From Solirubrobacterales bacterium (GTDB lineage: Bacteria > Actinomycetota > Thermoleophilia > Solirubrobacterales > 70-9), in assembly GCA_009691195.1 (NCBI GenBank), contig SHVA01000011.1:1-64000 (forward strand): a stretch of 64,000 nucleotides of DNA. Direction: 5' to 3'. Each line of letters opens with the position of its first letter. Positions within the stretch are counted from its first letter, which is position 1. Positions 39,810-48,667 of this stretch are shown here, piece after piece. The notes beneath the pieces are model-generated. The model worked only from the letters and a program-made list of their open reading frames with translations. It was not told the DNA's origin and did not search any database. A program made the position numbers and the translations under genes.

Positions 39810-41066
39810 TCAGGTCCGAGGGAGCTCGGGAAAGCGCTCGATCACCTCGGAGAAGATCTCCAGGGCGCGATCGAGGTGCTCCTTCTCGTGAGTCGCCATC
39901 AGGCTGGTCCGCAGCAGGGCGCCTCCGGGCGGAACGGCGGGGTGCAGGGCGACGTTGGTGTAGACGCCGGCCTCGAACAGCGCGCTCCAGAGCAGGACGG
40001 CCTGCCAATCCTCGCCCACGATCACCGGGACGACGGGCGTCGTGGTCTCGGTTCCGTCCTGGAGCTTGCCCGGCTCTACGACGGACAGCCCCAGCTCGCG
40101 GAACCCCCTGCGCAGGTAGCGGGCGTTGTCGAGCAGGCGGGCGAAAAGCTCGGGGCCGTCGCTGCGGATCACCCGCAGGGCCCCCAGGGCGGCGCCCGTG
40201 GCCGCCGGGACCGCGGAGGCGCTGAAGATGAACGACCGCGAGGAGATCCGCAGGTACTCGATCACCTCCTCCGATCCGGCGATGAAGCCGCCGCATGAGG
40301 CGAGGCTCTTGGAGAAGGTGCCCATCCGCAGGTCCACCTGGTCCTCGAGCCCGAACAGCTCGCAGGCGCCCGCCCCCCGCTCGCCAAGGACGCCGACGCC
40401 GTGGGCCTCGTCAACCATCAGCCTCGCGCCGTAGCTCTGGCAGAGCTCGACAATCGGCGGTAGGTCGCAGACGTCGCCCTCCATCGAGAAGACTCCGTCC
40501 ACTACCACCATCGTCGGGCTCTCGTCCTCTGCGGCGCGGGAGAGCATCGATTCGAGCTTGTCGGTGCGGTTGTGCCTGAAGGGGCGCAGCCGGGCGCCGG
40601 AGAGCTTGCAGCCGTCGAGGATCGAGGCGTGGTCGCCGGAGTCGCAGATGATCGTGTCGCCGGGCGCCAGCAGGGCGCTGATCGCCCCTAGGTTGGACTG
40701 GTAGCCGGTGGTGAAGACGATCGTGTCCTCGGTTTGCATCCATTCGGCGAGCTCGCGCTCGAGCTCGACGTGCAGTGGGGTGGTGCCATTCAGTAGGCGG
40801 GAGCCGGTGACGCCGGTGCCGTAGCGCTCGAGCGCGTCGCGGGCCGCCTGCTGCACCCGCTTGTCGGCGGTGAGCCCCAGGTAGTTGTTGGAGCCGAGCA
40901 TCACGGTCTCGCGGCCCTCCATCTCGACCACGGGGCCGGCCTGGGACTCGAGCAGCCGGAAGTACGGCAGCACGTCCTGCTCCTTGGCGGCCGCGAGCTG
41001 TTCGGCCCGCTCGTGCTTTCGGACCTTCTCGAAGACGTCTAGAGGCGTCGTGGTGCCCTCGGGCAT
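39810..41066 (-). CDS. PLP-dependent alpha-oxoamine synthase (serine palmitoyltransferase / KBL / BioF family)
   Basis: This 418-residue fold-type I PLP enzyme condenses an amino acid with an acyl-CoA or acyl-ACP. Motifs: MLGSNNYLGLTADKRV (about 52-67), RYGTGVTGSRLLNGTTPLHVE, DEAHGVGVLGERG (PLP Asp and His) and GTFSKSLASCGG with the Schiff-base Lys (about 258). YFRLLESQAGPVVEMEGRE before the core and GTGVTGSRLLNGT resemble serine palmitoyltransferase and KBL more than BioF. No biotin genes are adjacent. ATG 41066 is preferred; upstream sequence belongs to the intergenic spacer. It diverges from a YghO-like acyltransferase over 45 nt. Substrate is inferred only. Confidence 0.86.
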   Translation of the reverse strand: MPEGTTTPLDVFEKVRKHERAEQLAAAKEQDVLPYFRLLESQAGPVVEMEGRETVMLGSNNYLGLTADKRVQQAARDALERYGTGVTGSRLLNGTTPLHVELERELAEWMQTEDTIVFTTGYQSNLGAISALLAPGDTIICDSGDHASILDGCKLSGARLRPFRHNRTDKLESMLSRAAEDESPTMVVVDGVFSMEGDVCDLPPIVELCQSYGARLMVDEAHGVGVLGERGAGACELFGLEDQVDLRMGTFSKSLASCGGFIAGSEEVIEYLRISSRSFIFSASAVPAATGAALGALRVIRSDGPELFARLLDNARYLRRGFRELGLSVVEPGKLQDGTETTTPVVPVIVGEDWQAVLLWSALFEAGVYTNVALHPAVPPGGALLRTSLMATHEKEHLDRALEIFSEVIERFPELPRT

Positions 41067-41099
41067 GGCTGGGAGTGTGGCATTTAACGGGGGCGGCGG

Positions 41100-41105
41100 T
41101 AGGGT
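41100..41105 (+). promoter_or_regulatory. -10 box TAGGGT, leaderless acyltransferase start
   Basis: TAGGGT ends 6 nt before the ATG at 41112 within the 45-nt divergent spacer. Confidence 0.5.
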
Positions 41106-41111
41106 GCCGCG

Positions 41112-42278
41112 ATGCCCGACAGGCTCGAGATCAGGCCCGTGCGCGGCCGGGGGGAGCTGACCCGCTTCATCAAGCTGCCCTTCCGGCTGCACGAGGGAAC
41201 CCCCTGGGTGCCGCCGCTGATCCGCGATCGCCGCCAGTTCCTGGACCGCCGCAAGAACCCCTACTTCGAGCACGCCGAGGCCGAGTACTTCCTCGCCTGG
41301 CGCGGCGATCGCGTCGTCGGCCGCATCAGCGCCCAGATCGACAGCCGCTGGGACGAATACCAGGGCGGCAACGATGGCCAGTTCGGCTTCATCGACGCCG
41401 AGGACGACGCCGAGGTCTTCGACGCGCTGCTGGGAGCCGCCGAGTCATGGGTGCGCGAGCGGGGACGCGACCGCCTGCTCGGGCCGATGGACTTCACCAC
41501 CAACGACGAGCTGGGCCTCCTGATCGAGGGCTACGACCAGCGGCCGATGATTCTCGAGCCCTGGCATCCCCCCTACTACCGGGACCGGCTCGAGGCGGCG
41601 GGCTACGGCAAGCTCATCGACCTCCAGATGTGGTTCCTGCAGATGGGGGACCTCAAGCAGGGCCTGAGGTTCCACCCCGCCATCCACGAGTCCGCGATGA
41701 AGGTGGAGACCGAGCACGGGGTGACTGTCCGCAACATGCGAAAGCGCGACCTCGAGGCCGAGGTAACCCGCTTCATGGAGGTCTACAACTCGGCCTGGTC
41801 TGACAACCTCGGCTTCGTCCCGATCACCGAAGCGGAGATCGCCTTCCAGTCCAAGCACCTGAAGCCGATCCTCGACGAGCGCTGGACCTTCATCGCCGAG
41901 AAGGACGGCGAGACGATGGGGGCCGCGCTGACGCTCCCCGACATCAACCAGGTGCTGGCGAAGATGAACGGGCGGCTGCTCCCCTTCGGCTGGCTTCGCT
42001 TTCTGCTGGGCAAGCGGAAGATCGACAAGGTGCGGGTCTTCGCGCTCGGGGTCAAGCCCGAGTACCAGCACCTGGGGATCGCGGCCAACTTCTACATCAA
42101 GCATCTCGAGGCCTGTGACCCCGACGGGGTCATCTCCGGCGAGGAGGGCTGGATCCTGGAGACCAACGAGCCGATGAACCGGGCGATGGAGGGGATGGGG
42201 GGCACGGTCATCAAGCGCTACCGCGTCTATGAGAAGGCTCTCGGACCGGCCGGGGCCCCCGACGCCGTGGGGTCTTGA
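41112..42278 (+). CDS. GNAT-fold acyltransferase-like protein (YghO-like family)
   Basis: This 388-residue protein has an N-terminal GNAT-like region (LIRDRRQFLDRRKNPYF, AWRGDRVVGRISAQID about 60-75) and the family block GPMDFTTNDELGLLIEGYD followed by PPYYRDRLEAAGYGKLIDL. A second GNAT-like half carries the acetyl-CoA loop-like GVKPEYQHLGIAANF (about 316-330). The family includes E. coli YghO, and as I recall the Caulobacter bacterial ceramide synthase belongs to a similar acyltransferase group. Divergence from a serine palmitoyltransferase-like gene fits N-acylation of a long-chain base, but no acyl carrier protein or reductase is adjacent. Acyltransferase fold is fairly sure; role is speculative. 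Confidence 0.75.
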   Translation: MPDRLEIRPVRGRGELTRFIKLPFRLHEGTPWVPPLIRDRRQFLDRRKNPYFEHAEAEYFLAWRGDRVVGRISAQIDSRWDEYQGGNDGQFGFIDAEDDAEVFDALLGAAESWVRERGRDRLLGPMDFTTNDELGLLIEGYDQRPMILEPWHPPYYRDRLEAAGYGKLIDLQMWFLQMGDLKQGLRFHPAIHESAMKVETEHGVTVRNMRKRDLEAEVTRFMEVYNSAWSDNLGFVPITEAEIAFQSKHLKPILDERWTFIAEKDGETMGAALTLPDINQVLAKMNGRLLPFGWLRFLLGKRKIDKVRVFALGVKPEYQHLGIAANFYIKHLEACDPDGVISGEEGWILETNEPMNRAMEGMGGTVIKRYRVYEKALGPAGAPDAVGS

Positions 42279-42286
42279 GCCGCCCC

Positions 42287-42292
42287 TAAGAT
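42287..42292 (+). promoter_or_regulatory. -10 box TAAGAT
   Basis: TAAGAT ends 7 nt before the ATG at 42300, favouring that start over the ATG at 42291, which overlaps the box. Confidence 0.45.
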
Positions 42293-42299
42293 GCCCACG

Positions 42300-42587
42300 A
42301 TGGCTTCCGAGCTCCAGGCGGCAGAACCGGATCTGGTCGAGGCTGGCCCCGTCCGTCGGCTTCCCGAGAGCGCCGCCGGCCGCTCAATCGAGCCGTGGAG
42401 TGACGTCGGCACCGCCGCGCTCGCCGTGGCCGGCGGGGTCGTCGCGGGAGCCGCAACCGTCGCCGTGGTCAAGGCCGCAGCGCGAAGCGCTCGCCGCGCT
42501 CCGCGCCGCCGCATCGTCGGCAGGCGCAAGGAGAAGGTCGTGGCGAGCCGCTCCTTCCTGATCGACGTTCACCTCCTCGGCCGCTAG
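42300..42587 (+). CDS. Small hypothetical protein with one TM segment
   Basis: This 95-residue protein has an acidic N-terminus, one Ala/Val/Gly-rich hydrophobic segment (about residues 38-56) and a strongly basic stretch (RSARRAPRRRIVGRRKEK) after it. It ends in FLIDVHLLGR. The family is not recognised. The start is set by the TAAGAT box; an ATG at 42291 would add three residues. It lies 7 nt before the alkA-like gene and may be co-transcribed with it. Confidence 0.5.
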   Translation: MASELQAAEPDLVEAGPVRRLPESAAGRSIEPWSDVGTAALAVAGGVVAGAATVAVVKAAARSARRAPRRRIVGRRKEKVVASRSFLIDVHLLGR

Positions 42588-42594
42588 GGCAGCG

Positions 42595-43569
42595 GTGGCG
42601 GCGCCGGCCCGCGCGCCCGCTCCGGCTCGGCCACGGTGCTTGGAGATCGAGCTTCGCCCCCGCTGGCCGGTGATGCTCCCGGGCCGCGGTGGCGCCGACG
42701 GCGCCATGCGCGTCCGCGACGGGGTCGCCGAGCGGCTGCTGCACGTCGGCTCGAGCCCGGTCCGGGTTCTCGCCTGGCGCGGGCCGGGTGCCTCGGCTCG
42801 GCTGCGCGCCGAGGCGATCGCCCCCGGGCGGGTGGTGCATCCGGCGGCGGCCGGCGAGCCGGGCGAGGTGACCGAGGCCGCTGAAGAGGAGCTTGAGCTC
42901 GCGCTCGAGCGCTGGCGCTTTGCGCTCGCGCTCGATGACGACATGGGCGAGTTCTTCGCCGCATTCAAGTCCGACCCGCTGCTCGGACGCGTGATCCGCC
43001 GCCGGCCGTGGGCGCGCCCCCGGCGGCGCCCGTGGCCCTGGGAGGCCCTTGCCTGGGCGATAACCGAGCAGCTGATCGACGCGCCCAGGGCGAAGGCGAT
43101 CCAGCGGCGGATGATCAGGCGCTGGGCGCCCCGCGTTGACTCCCTCAAGGACGTCCCCAGCGCCGAGCTCGTCGCCGGCCGCGCCCCCGCGGAGCTGGTC
43201 GGGATGGACCTGAGCGAGGGACGCGCCCTGGCGATGATCCGCTGCGCCCGCGAGGTCAGCTCCGGGCGCGCCGACCTCGACGACCCAGGCTCCGACCAAC
43301 GGCTGCTCGCGATCCGCGAGATCGGTTCCTGGACGCTCCAGACCCTGGCCTACCAGGGCCGCGGCGATCCCGACGCCCTCGCCGCCGGCGACCTCGCCTT
43401 CATCAAGCTGGTCGGCCACCTCGCCAGGCTCGGCCGCCGAGCCACGGTCGAGGAGGTCGAGGAGTACTTCGCCCCCTACGCCCCCTTCCGCGGCCTCGCC
43501 GGCACCTTCGCCCTGGTCGGCTACCACAAGATGGTCGCCCAGGGCCCGCCTCTCAAGTACGCGGCGTAG
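42595..43569 (+). CDS. DNA-3-methyladenine glycosylase II (AlkA-like, HhH-GPD)
   Basis: This 324-residue protein excises alkylated bases. After an N-terminal AlkA-like domain, the HhH-GPD module has EALAWAITEQLIDAPRA, the helix-hairpin-helix IREIGSWTLQTLAYQG (about 240-255) and the catalytic Asp in LAAGDLAFIKLVG (about residue 266). PFRGLAGTFALVGYHK closes the fold. GTG 42595 is used; the N-terminus is Ala/Pro-rich and could start slightly later. No ada-type regulator is adjacent. Confidence 0.85.
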   Translation: MAAPARAPAPARPRCLEIELRPRWPVMLPGRGGADGAMRVRDGVAERLLHVGSSPVRVLAWRGPGASARLRAEAIAPGRVVHPAAAGEPGEVTEAAEEELELALERWRFALALDDDMGEFFAAFKSDPLLGRVIRRRPWARPRRRPWPWEALAWAITEQLIDAPRAKAIQRRMIRRWAPRVDSLKDVPSAELVAGRAPAELVGMDLSEGRALAMIRCAREVSSGRADLDDPGSDQRLLAIREIGSWTLQTLAYQGRGDPDALAAGDLAFIKLVGHLARLGRRATVEEVEEYFAPYAPFRGLAGTFALVGYHKMVAQGPPLKYAA

Positions 43570-43812
43570 CTCGCCGCTTTCATGGACAGCGGCTGTCCCG
43601 TCGCCGGCTCGATGCAGATAAGGCGCCCCGTGTCACCGGCGTCGACGAGGAGGCCATAGAGACATGAGCATTGCTCCAAGCCCGCGACCGGAGAGGGGCT
43701 CTGACCAGAACCACCGATCTATTCGACAGACGGTCCTTCTTCATAGAGGCGAGGAGCGCTGGCGGGGAAGTAGCTGTTTGACGGCGCTGCGGTTGGTTGG
43801 GAGGATCAACCG
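43570..43812. other. 243-nt region without a convincing gene
   Basis: Open frames exist on both strands, for example from an ATG at 43664 that runs into the next gene in another frame, but none shows a recognisable protein. A GGGAGG RBS for the following gene lies at 43799-43804. The region marks the start of a patch with less typical codon use. Confidence 0.4.
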
Positions 43813-44214
43813 ATGCGCACGTTGCGGAGGGGCGCTTGGCCCTGGTTTGCCGCTGGTCTGCTCGTGCTCGTCGTGTCGTTCTGGGCGACATCCGAAGTCG
43901 ACGACCGTTATCTCCGCGACGGGTCAGGAGTCCCCCTGACCGCCTATGCAGTCGTCGCCCTGAGTTGCCTCGTTGCCGGGTGGCTGGTGGGACGATGGCC
44001 GGTACTGGTGCTCGCCGCAATCCCGGGGCTCGTTTCGCTGCTTTTCGGATACGCGGACGTGCCAGACGTCGATGACGCCGGCTTCTATTTCGCTTACCGG
44101 GTTTCCAAGCACTCCCTGATCTTCACGCCGGCGTTCGCCGCGATGATCGGGCTGGGCGTCGCACTGAGCCGACTCCGCACCTGGTTCACGCGTCGCGTCG
44201 CGCCCACCGCTTAG
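43813..44214 (+). CDS. Hypothetical membrane protein, 133 aa
   Basis: This protein has four hydrophobic segments (about 11-27, 43-60, 65-80 and 99-118) and short polar loops (DDRYLRDGSG, DVPDVDDAGFYFAYRVSK). ATG 43813 follows GGGAGG by 8 nt. The family is not recognised. Codon use is somewhat less GC-biased than in neighbouring genes, so recent acquisition is possible. Confidence 0.5.
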   Translation: MRTLRRGAWPWFAAGLLVLVVSFWATSEVDDRYLRDGSGVPLTAYAVVALSCLVAGWLVGRWPVLVLAAIPGLVSLLFGYADVPDVDDAGFYFAYRVSKHSLIFTPAFAAMIGLGVALSRLRTWFTRRVAPTA

Positions 44215-44255
44215 GTCGAGCAATGCTCATTCGCGGTGCGCTACCTTCGCGGACT

Positions 44256-44666
44256 ATGGCCGAGCAGGTCAAGCTTGATTGGTCTCGCGCGACGTTGAGC
44301 GGCCGAGATCTGCCTGTTCCCTTCACGGTGAATCCGCCGGGGCGGTGGAGTTCGGCCTTCGAAGACACCGTCGAGCGCAGGTGGTCTCCGGCGTTCGAAG
44401 CTGTCGTTGAGCGCATGGGCGACGCGCCCACGCCGCTTGACCTGTCGGTCGCGGGCCACGTTGGGACACTCATCCTCGGAGTCGGCGAGACCGAGCTGCA
44501 TGTCCTCGACGTTGAACCGGGATATGCCGACGAAACCAGGCTGGGGCCATGGCTTGCGGAGAAGCTCGCACTTACGGATGAGCTCCACTCCGACGAGGCA
44601 CGGCTAGTGGAAAGCGCCTTGCAGGAGGCACTCGACCAGGCAAAGGAAGACCGCGGTCCCGAGTAG
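44256..44666 (+). CDS. Hypothetical protein, 136 aa
   Basis: This soluble, acidic protein contains LDWSRATLSGRDLPVPFTV near its start, a central VAGHVGTLILGVGETELHVL beta region and a C-terminal helix (DEARLVESALQEALDQAKED). The family is not recognised. ATG 44256 is preferred over ATG 44223 because TACCTT lies 8 nt upstream of it. It follows the membrane protein gene by 41 nt and shares its atypical codon use. Confidence 0.5.
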   Translation: MAEQVKLDWSRATLSGRDLPVPFTVNPPGRWSSAFEDTVERRWSPAFEAVVERMGDAPTPLDLSVAGHVGTLILGVGETELHVLDVEPGYADETRLGPWLAEKLALTDELHSDEARLVESALQEALDQAKEDRGPE

Positions 44667-44706
44667 CTGCTTTGGAGGAGAAGCGACGGCTCGGTAAGGG
44701 GGTGAC

Positions 44707-44712
44707 TAGCCT
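44707..44712 (+). promoter_or_regulatory. -10 box TAGCCT before a truncated ORF
   Basis: TAGCCT ends 6 nt before the ATG at 44719, identical in sequence and spacing to the metE promoter box. Confidence 0.45.
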
Positions 44713-44718
44713 GCCGAT

Positions 44719-44781
44719 ATGACGGCCGCCAAGTTCACGCTTCGCGTCGATGTGGCCCTAGCGGAGGATCTCGACCAGTAG
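44719..44781 (+). pseudogene. 20-codon remnant of a leaderless gene start
   Basis: An ATG at the exact leaderless spacing after TAGCCT opens a short frame (TAAKFTLRVDVALAEDLDQ) that ends at 44781 after overlapping the 3' end of the convergent membrane protein gene. The peptide reads like the first strand of a larger domain. I interpret it as the 5' stub of a gene whose remainder was lost. It could also be a functional short peptide or chance. Confidence 0.35.
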
Positions 44782-45252
44782 GACCCAGGCGTTGGCGACC
44801 GCGCCGGTGATCGCGAAGATGATTCCGGCGGCGATCCAGTAGAGGCCGCCGCCCGCATCGGCCATCAGGCTGGCGCCGCCGATGACCAGGGGCAGCGTCC
44901 CGGTGAGGACCACTGCCTGGTGCGGGATGTACCAGGAGAGGCGCTCGCCGCCCTCCGGCTGCCCCCGCTTCAAGAGGACCTGGAGCGCCGTGGCGAAGGC
45001 CAGCCCCACGACCAGGAGCTCGGCCCCGAGTGCGACCTGGCCCTGACCGGGGATCAGGCCGATGATCGAGACGAGCAGCACGCTGAGCAGCAGCAGCGGC
45101 GTCTGTAGCGCACGCTCCGGGAGCCCCGGGAACTTGAGGATCCTCTCGATGTTGATCGAGACGACGACGAAGACGGCGCCCGTGAGCGCCGCTGACGCGC
45201 CGGCGCTCGCCACGAACAGGTCGCTCCACTCGGGGGCGTTGTAGGCCGTCAT
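44758..45252 (-). CDS. Hypothetical membrane protein in the thiamine-precursor transporter operon
   Basis: This 164-residue protein has five hydrophobic segments (about 15-35, 48-70, 73-90, 105-122 and 133-158) and starts MTAYNAPEWSDLFVASAG. The family is not recognised. Its ATG overlaps the TGA of the substrate-binding protein (ATGA), so it is the last cistron of the TPP-riboswitch operon and may aid transport. It ends over the truncated ORF on the other strand. Confidence 0.65.
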   Translation of the reverse strand: MTAYNAPEWSDLFVASAGASAALTGAVFVVVSINIERILKFPGLPERALQTPLLLLSVLLVSIIGLIPGQGQVALGAELLVVGLAFATALQVLLKRGQPEGGERLSWYIPHQAVVLTGTLPLVIGGASLMADAGGGLYWIAAGIIFAITGAVANAWVLLVEILR

Positions 45253-46259
45253 GGCTGGGGGAGCAGGTCGTTGGTGAGCACCTCGTCCATCGGCGGGATG
45301 GCGTCTATCAGGCCGTGATCGGCCATCCAGCCGGCGAAGCGCTCCCACTCGTCAGGATTCATGCGGCCGAAGCCGTCCTTGCTCGCCGCGAGGAGGGGGA
45401 GGGTGGCGTTGATCTCGGCCGCGGTGGTCTCGCGGTCGAGGGCCTGGCCGTGGTCGAGGATGGTGCTGGTCGCCTGGTGGGGGTCCTTGACGGCGTCGCG
45501 CGTGCCCTTGGCCAGCGCCTCGAGGAAGAGGCGGATCGACTCGGGGTCGTCCTCGACCCGGGAGCGGTCGGCCACGACCACCAGCTCGTCGTACGTCGGG
45601 ACGCCGAACTGGTCCACGGGAACGACGCTGGGGTCGTCTCCGCGCAGCTCGAGCTCGACGCCCTCGACGTTACGAAAGCCGCCGAGGATCGCGTCGGCCT
45701 GGCCCCCCAGGAGGGCCGGGAGCAGGTTGAAGCCGACGTTGACCTCCTCGACGTCGGAGAGCGAGAGGCCGGCCTGGGTCAGGATCGTCTCGAGGAAGTC
45801 CTGCTGGTAGGGGATGCCGGCGGTGGCGATCGTCTTGCCGGCGAGGTCGGCCGGCTCGGCGATGGCGGCGTCGGGCAGCGAGATCAGCGAGGTCAGCGGC
45901 TCGTCCACGAGCGCCGCCACCGAGATCACGTCCAGGCCCTGCTGGCGGGCGAGGAAGACCTCGGGCTCGTAGGAGATCGCGACGTCGGCCTGCCCCGCCG
46001 CGACCTGCTTGATCGGCGCCGAGGGATCGCCGGGGACCCGGGGCACCACGTCGAGGCCGGCCTGCTCGAAGTAGCCGTGGTCCAGCGCGGTGTAGACGCC
46101 GGCGTGATCGGGGTTTACGTAGAAGTCCAGGGCGAGGTTGAAGCGCTGGGGTGGGGTTGGGCCCGCGGGCTCCTGCTTCTCGCCGCAGGCCGTCAGGGCG
46201 AGGGCACACAGCGCCAGCGCGGCGGCGCACCTGGACGCTGAGCGGGTTCCGGCGCTCAT
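45249..46259 (-). CDS. thiY: ABC transporter substrate-binding lipoprotein, ThiY-like (thiamine precursor)
   Basis: This 336-residue lipoprotein (lipobox LALTAC, Cys about 24) belongs to the NMT1/THI5-like family. Motifs: LALDFYVNPDHAGVYTALDH (as in THI5/ThiY proteins), YFEQAGLDVV, GQADVAISYEPEVFLARQQG and DEPLTSLISLPDAAI. ThiY captures formylaminopyrimidine or hydroxymethylpyrimidine. The TPP riboswitch upstream of the operon makes a thiamine-precursor role much more likely than sulfonate or nitrate. The stop overlaps the next start; the ATG overlaps the permease stop (ATGA). Confidence 0.88.
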   Translation of the reverse strand: MSAGTRSASRCAAALALCALALTACGEKQEPAGPTPPQRFNLALDFYVNPDHAGVYTALDHGYFEQAGLDVVPRVPGDPSAPIKQVAAGQADVAISYEPEVFLARQQGLDVISVAALVDEPLTSLISLPDAAIAEPADLAGKTIATAGIPYQQDFLETILTQAGLSLSDVEEVNVGFNLLPALLGGQADAILGGFRNVEGVELELRGDDPSVVPVDQFGVPTYDELVVVADRSRVEDDPESIRLFLEALAKGTRDAVKDPHQATSTILDHGQALDRETTAAEINATLPLLAASKDGFGRMNPDEWERFAGWMADHGLIDAIPPMDEVLTNDLLPQP

Positions 46260-47043
46260 GAGCGCCGCGGCTCCGCCCCGGGCCGCCAGGTGACGATCCG
46301 GCGCTCGGCGAGGGCGATCAGGGAGAAGAGGGCGATCGCCATCACCGAGAGCACGAAGATGGCGGCGAACATCCTCGCGGTCAGGAGCTGCCCCGACGCC
46401 ACCAGGATCACCTGCCCGAGGCCGCCGTTCTCGGCGCTCGAGCCCGCCCACTCGCCGAAGACCGCCCCGATCACCGCGACGGCGACGGCGATCTTGGCGC
46501 CGCTGAAGGCGAAGGGAAGCGCCGTCGGCAGCTCGGCGCGGCCGAGCATCTGGCGGCGGTCGGCTCCCAGCGTGCGCATCATCTTCAAGAGGTCGGGATC
46601 CACCGAGCGCAGGCCGTCGAGCGTATTGACGGTGATCGGGAAGAAGCAGATCAGCGCGATGATCGCCAGCTTGGGGCCGATGTCGAAGCCGAACCAGACC
46701 ACCAGGATCGGCGCGATCACGATCAGCGGCACCGTCTGGGAGCCGACCAGCAGCGGGTACACGGAGCGGCGCAGCGTCTCTGACAGGTGCAGCGCGATCG
46801 CGAACCCGACTCCGATCACCACGGCGCAGAGGAACCCGAGCACGACCTCCCGGAAGGTCACCCAGGCGTTGTCGGCGAGAAGCTGGCGGTCCTCCCAGAG
46901 CGCCGCGGCGATGTCGGTGGGCGCGGGGATCAGGAAGTCGCGGATGCCGAGCAGGTCAGAGAGCACGTGCCACTGCGCGGACAGCTCCCAGGTGCAGAGC
47001 AAGCCGAGAAGGACCGCCGCAGCGGGTAGCCAGGCGCGGGCCC

Positions 47044-47047
<4 letters not shown>
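46256..47047 (-). CDS. thiX: ABC transporter permease, ThiX-like
   Basis: This 263-residue BPD-type permease has about six TM segments. The cytoplasmic EAA loop reads MMRTLGADRRQMLGRAELPT, followed by ALPFAFSGAKIAVAVAVIGA. The N-terminal half has FLIPAPTDIAAALWEDR, usual for the SsuC/TauC/ThiX group. Its start overlaps the ATPase stop by 4 nt and its stop overlaps thiY by 4 nt, so the three are translationally coupled. Assignment to thiamine precursors rests on the riboswitch and on ThiY. Confidence 0.87.
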
Positions 47048-47877
<830 letters not shown>

Positions 47878-47978
47878 GCTCCCTCCGCGCGCATTACCGC
47901 ACAGGTTCTAAGGGTCAGCGGAGGGTGGGATGTTCCGCTATCTCAGCCCGCTTGCCCGCGAGCCCCCCTGTTTGACGG
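47878..47978 (-). ncRNA. TPP (THI-box) riboswitch
   Basis: Reading the reverse strand: a G6 run and the P3 hairpin GCTCGC/GCGGGC lead into the invariant CTGAGA (reverse complement at 47941-47946). An additional 6-bp stem AGCGGA/TCCGCT follows, then GACCCTTAGAACCTG (around 47902-47916), a short P4/P5 arm with GGTAATGC, and CGGAGGGA (to 47880). These are the conserved elements of the thiamine pyrophosphate aptamer. The terminal GGAGGGAG is also the Shine-Dalgarno of thiZ, so TPP binding should block translation directly. A TAGACT -10 box (47985-47990) sets the 5' end near 47978. Confidence 0.93.
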
Positions 47979-47984
47979 TCAGGG

Positions 47985-47990
47985 AGTCTA
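47985..47990 (-). promoter_or_regulatory. -10 box TAGACT of the TPP-riboswitch operon
   Basis: TAGACT on the reverse strand lies about 6-7 nt before the expected 5' end of the riboswitch RNA. No clear -35. Confidence 0.45.
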
Positions 47991-48018
47991 ACCCGCAAGC
48001 GTGGATACTACGGCGGAG

Positions 48019-48667
48019 ATGAGTCGCGACGACGCAGGGGTGGAGCGGCGGCCCGGGGGGGGAGGAGCGCCGCAGCGAGCGCGGGTTCGACTACACCCGC
48101 ACCGTCGCCCTCAGCGACGGTATCTTCGCGATCGCGCTGACGCTGCTGGTGCTGAACCTCGACCCGCCCGACTACAGCAGCGACTTCTGGGGGGAGATCG
48201 GCGACATCGCGCCGGCGCTCTTCACCTACGCCCTCAGCTTCATCGTGCTCGGACCGCTGTGGATCCACCACCACGCCTTCTTTCGCGACGTCCGCCGCAT
48301 CGACACCCGCCTGACGATGCTCAACCTCGCCTACCTGGGCTTCGTCGCCTTCGTCCCTTATCCCACGGGGTTGATCGGCGACCACGGCCAGGAGGCGGCC
48401 CCCACCGTCATCTACGCGTTCACGATCGGGATGACGACGCTGCTGGCGCTGCTGCTGCGGGTCTACGCCGACCGCAACGACCTGCTCGAGCCCGGCTCCG
48501 GCCAGGCTCCGGCCCTGAGCGCCGTGCTGGTGCCGATGGTCTTCTTCGCCTCGATCCCGCTCGCCTTCATCAACGCCGAGCTCGCCAAGTACTTCTGGCT
48601 GACGCTGATCTTCGTGGGGCGGATCCGCGACGGGAGCGCCTCGGAGAGCTCCGGCGCGGCCGACTAG
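48019..48667 (+). pseudogene. TMEM175-family potassium channel, frame broken in a G8 tract
   Basis: The frame from ATG 48019 (or GTG 48001) reads MSRDDAGVERRPG up to eight consecutive G at 48055-48062. Only a switch to the next frame, equal to losing one G, yields EERRSERGFDYTRTVALSDG and the TM1 motif ALSDGIFAIALTLLVL that defines TMEM175/DUF1211 channels. That second frame stays open to the TAG at 48667 and contains the remaining TMs (LWIHHHAFFRDV between them). It has no start codon before TM1; its first is GTG 48149. The gene is therefore frameshifted as given: a sequencing slip, inactivation, or phase-variable tract. Its stop shares CTAG with the convergent PucR gene. Confidence 0.75.

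Noticed and set aside
43664-43939. 91-codon forward frame in the gap before the 133-residue membrane protein
   Set aside because: Despite a GAGGAGG upstream, it overlaps the next gene by over 120 nt, has random-looking composition and no homology I can recognise.
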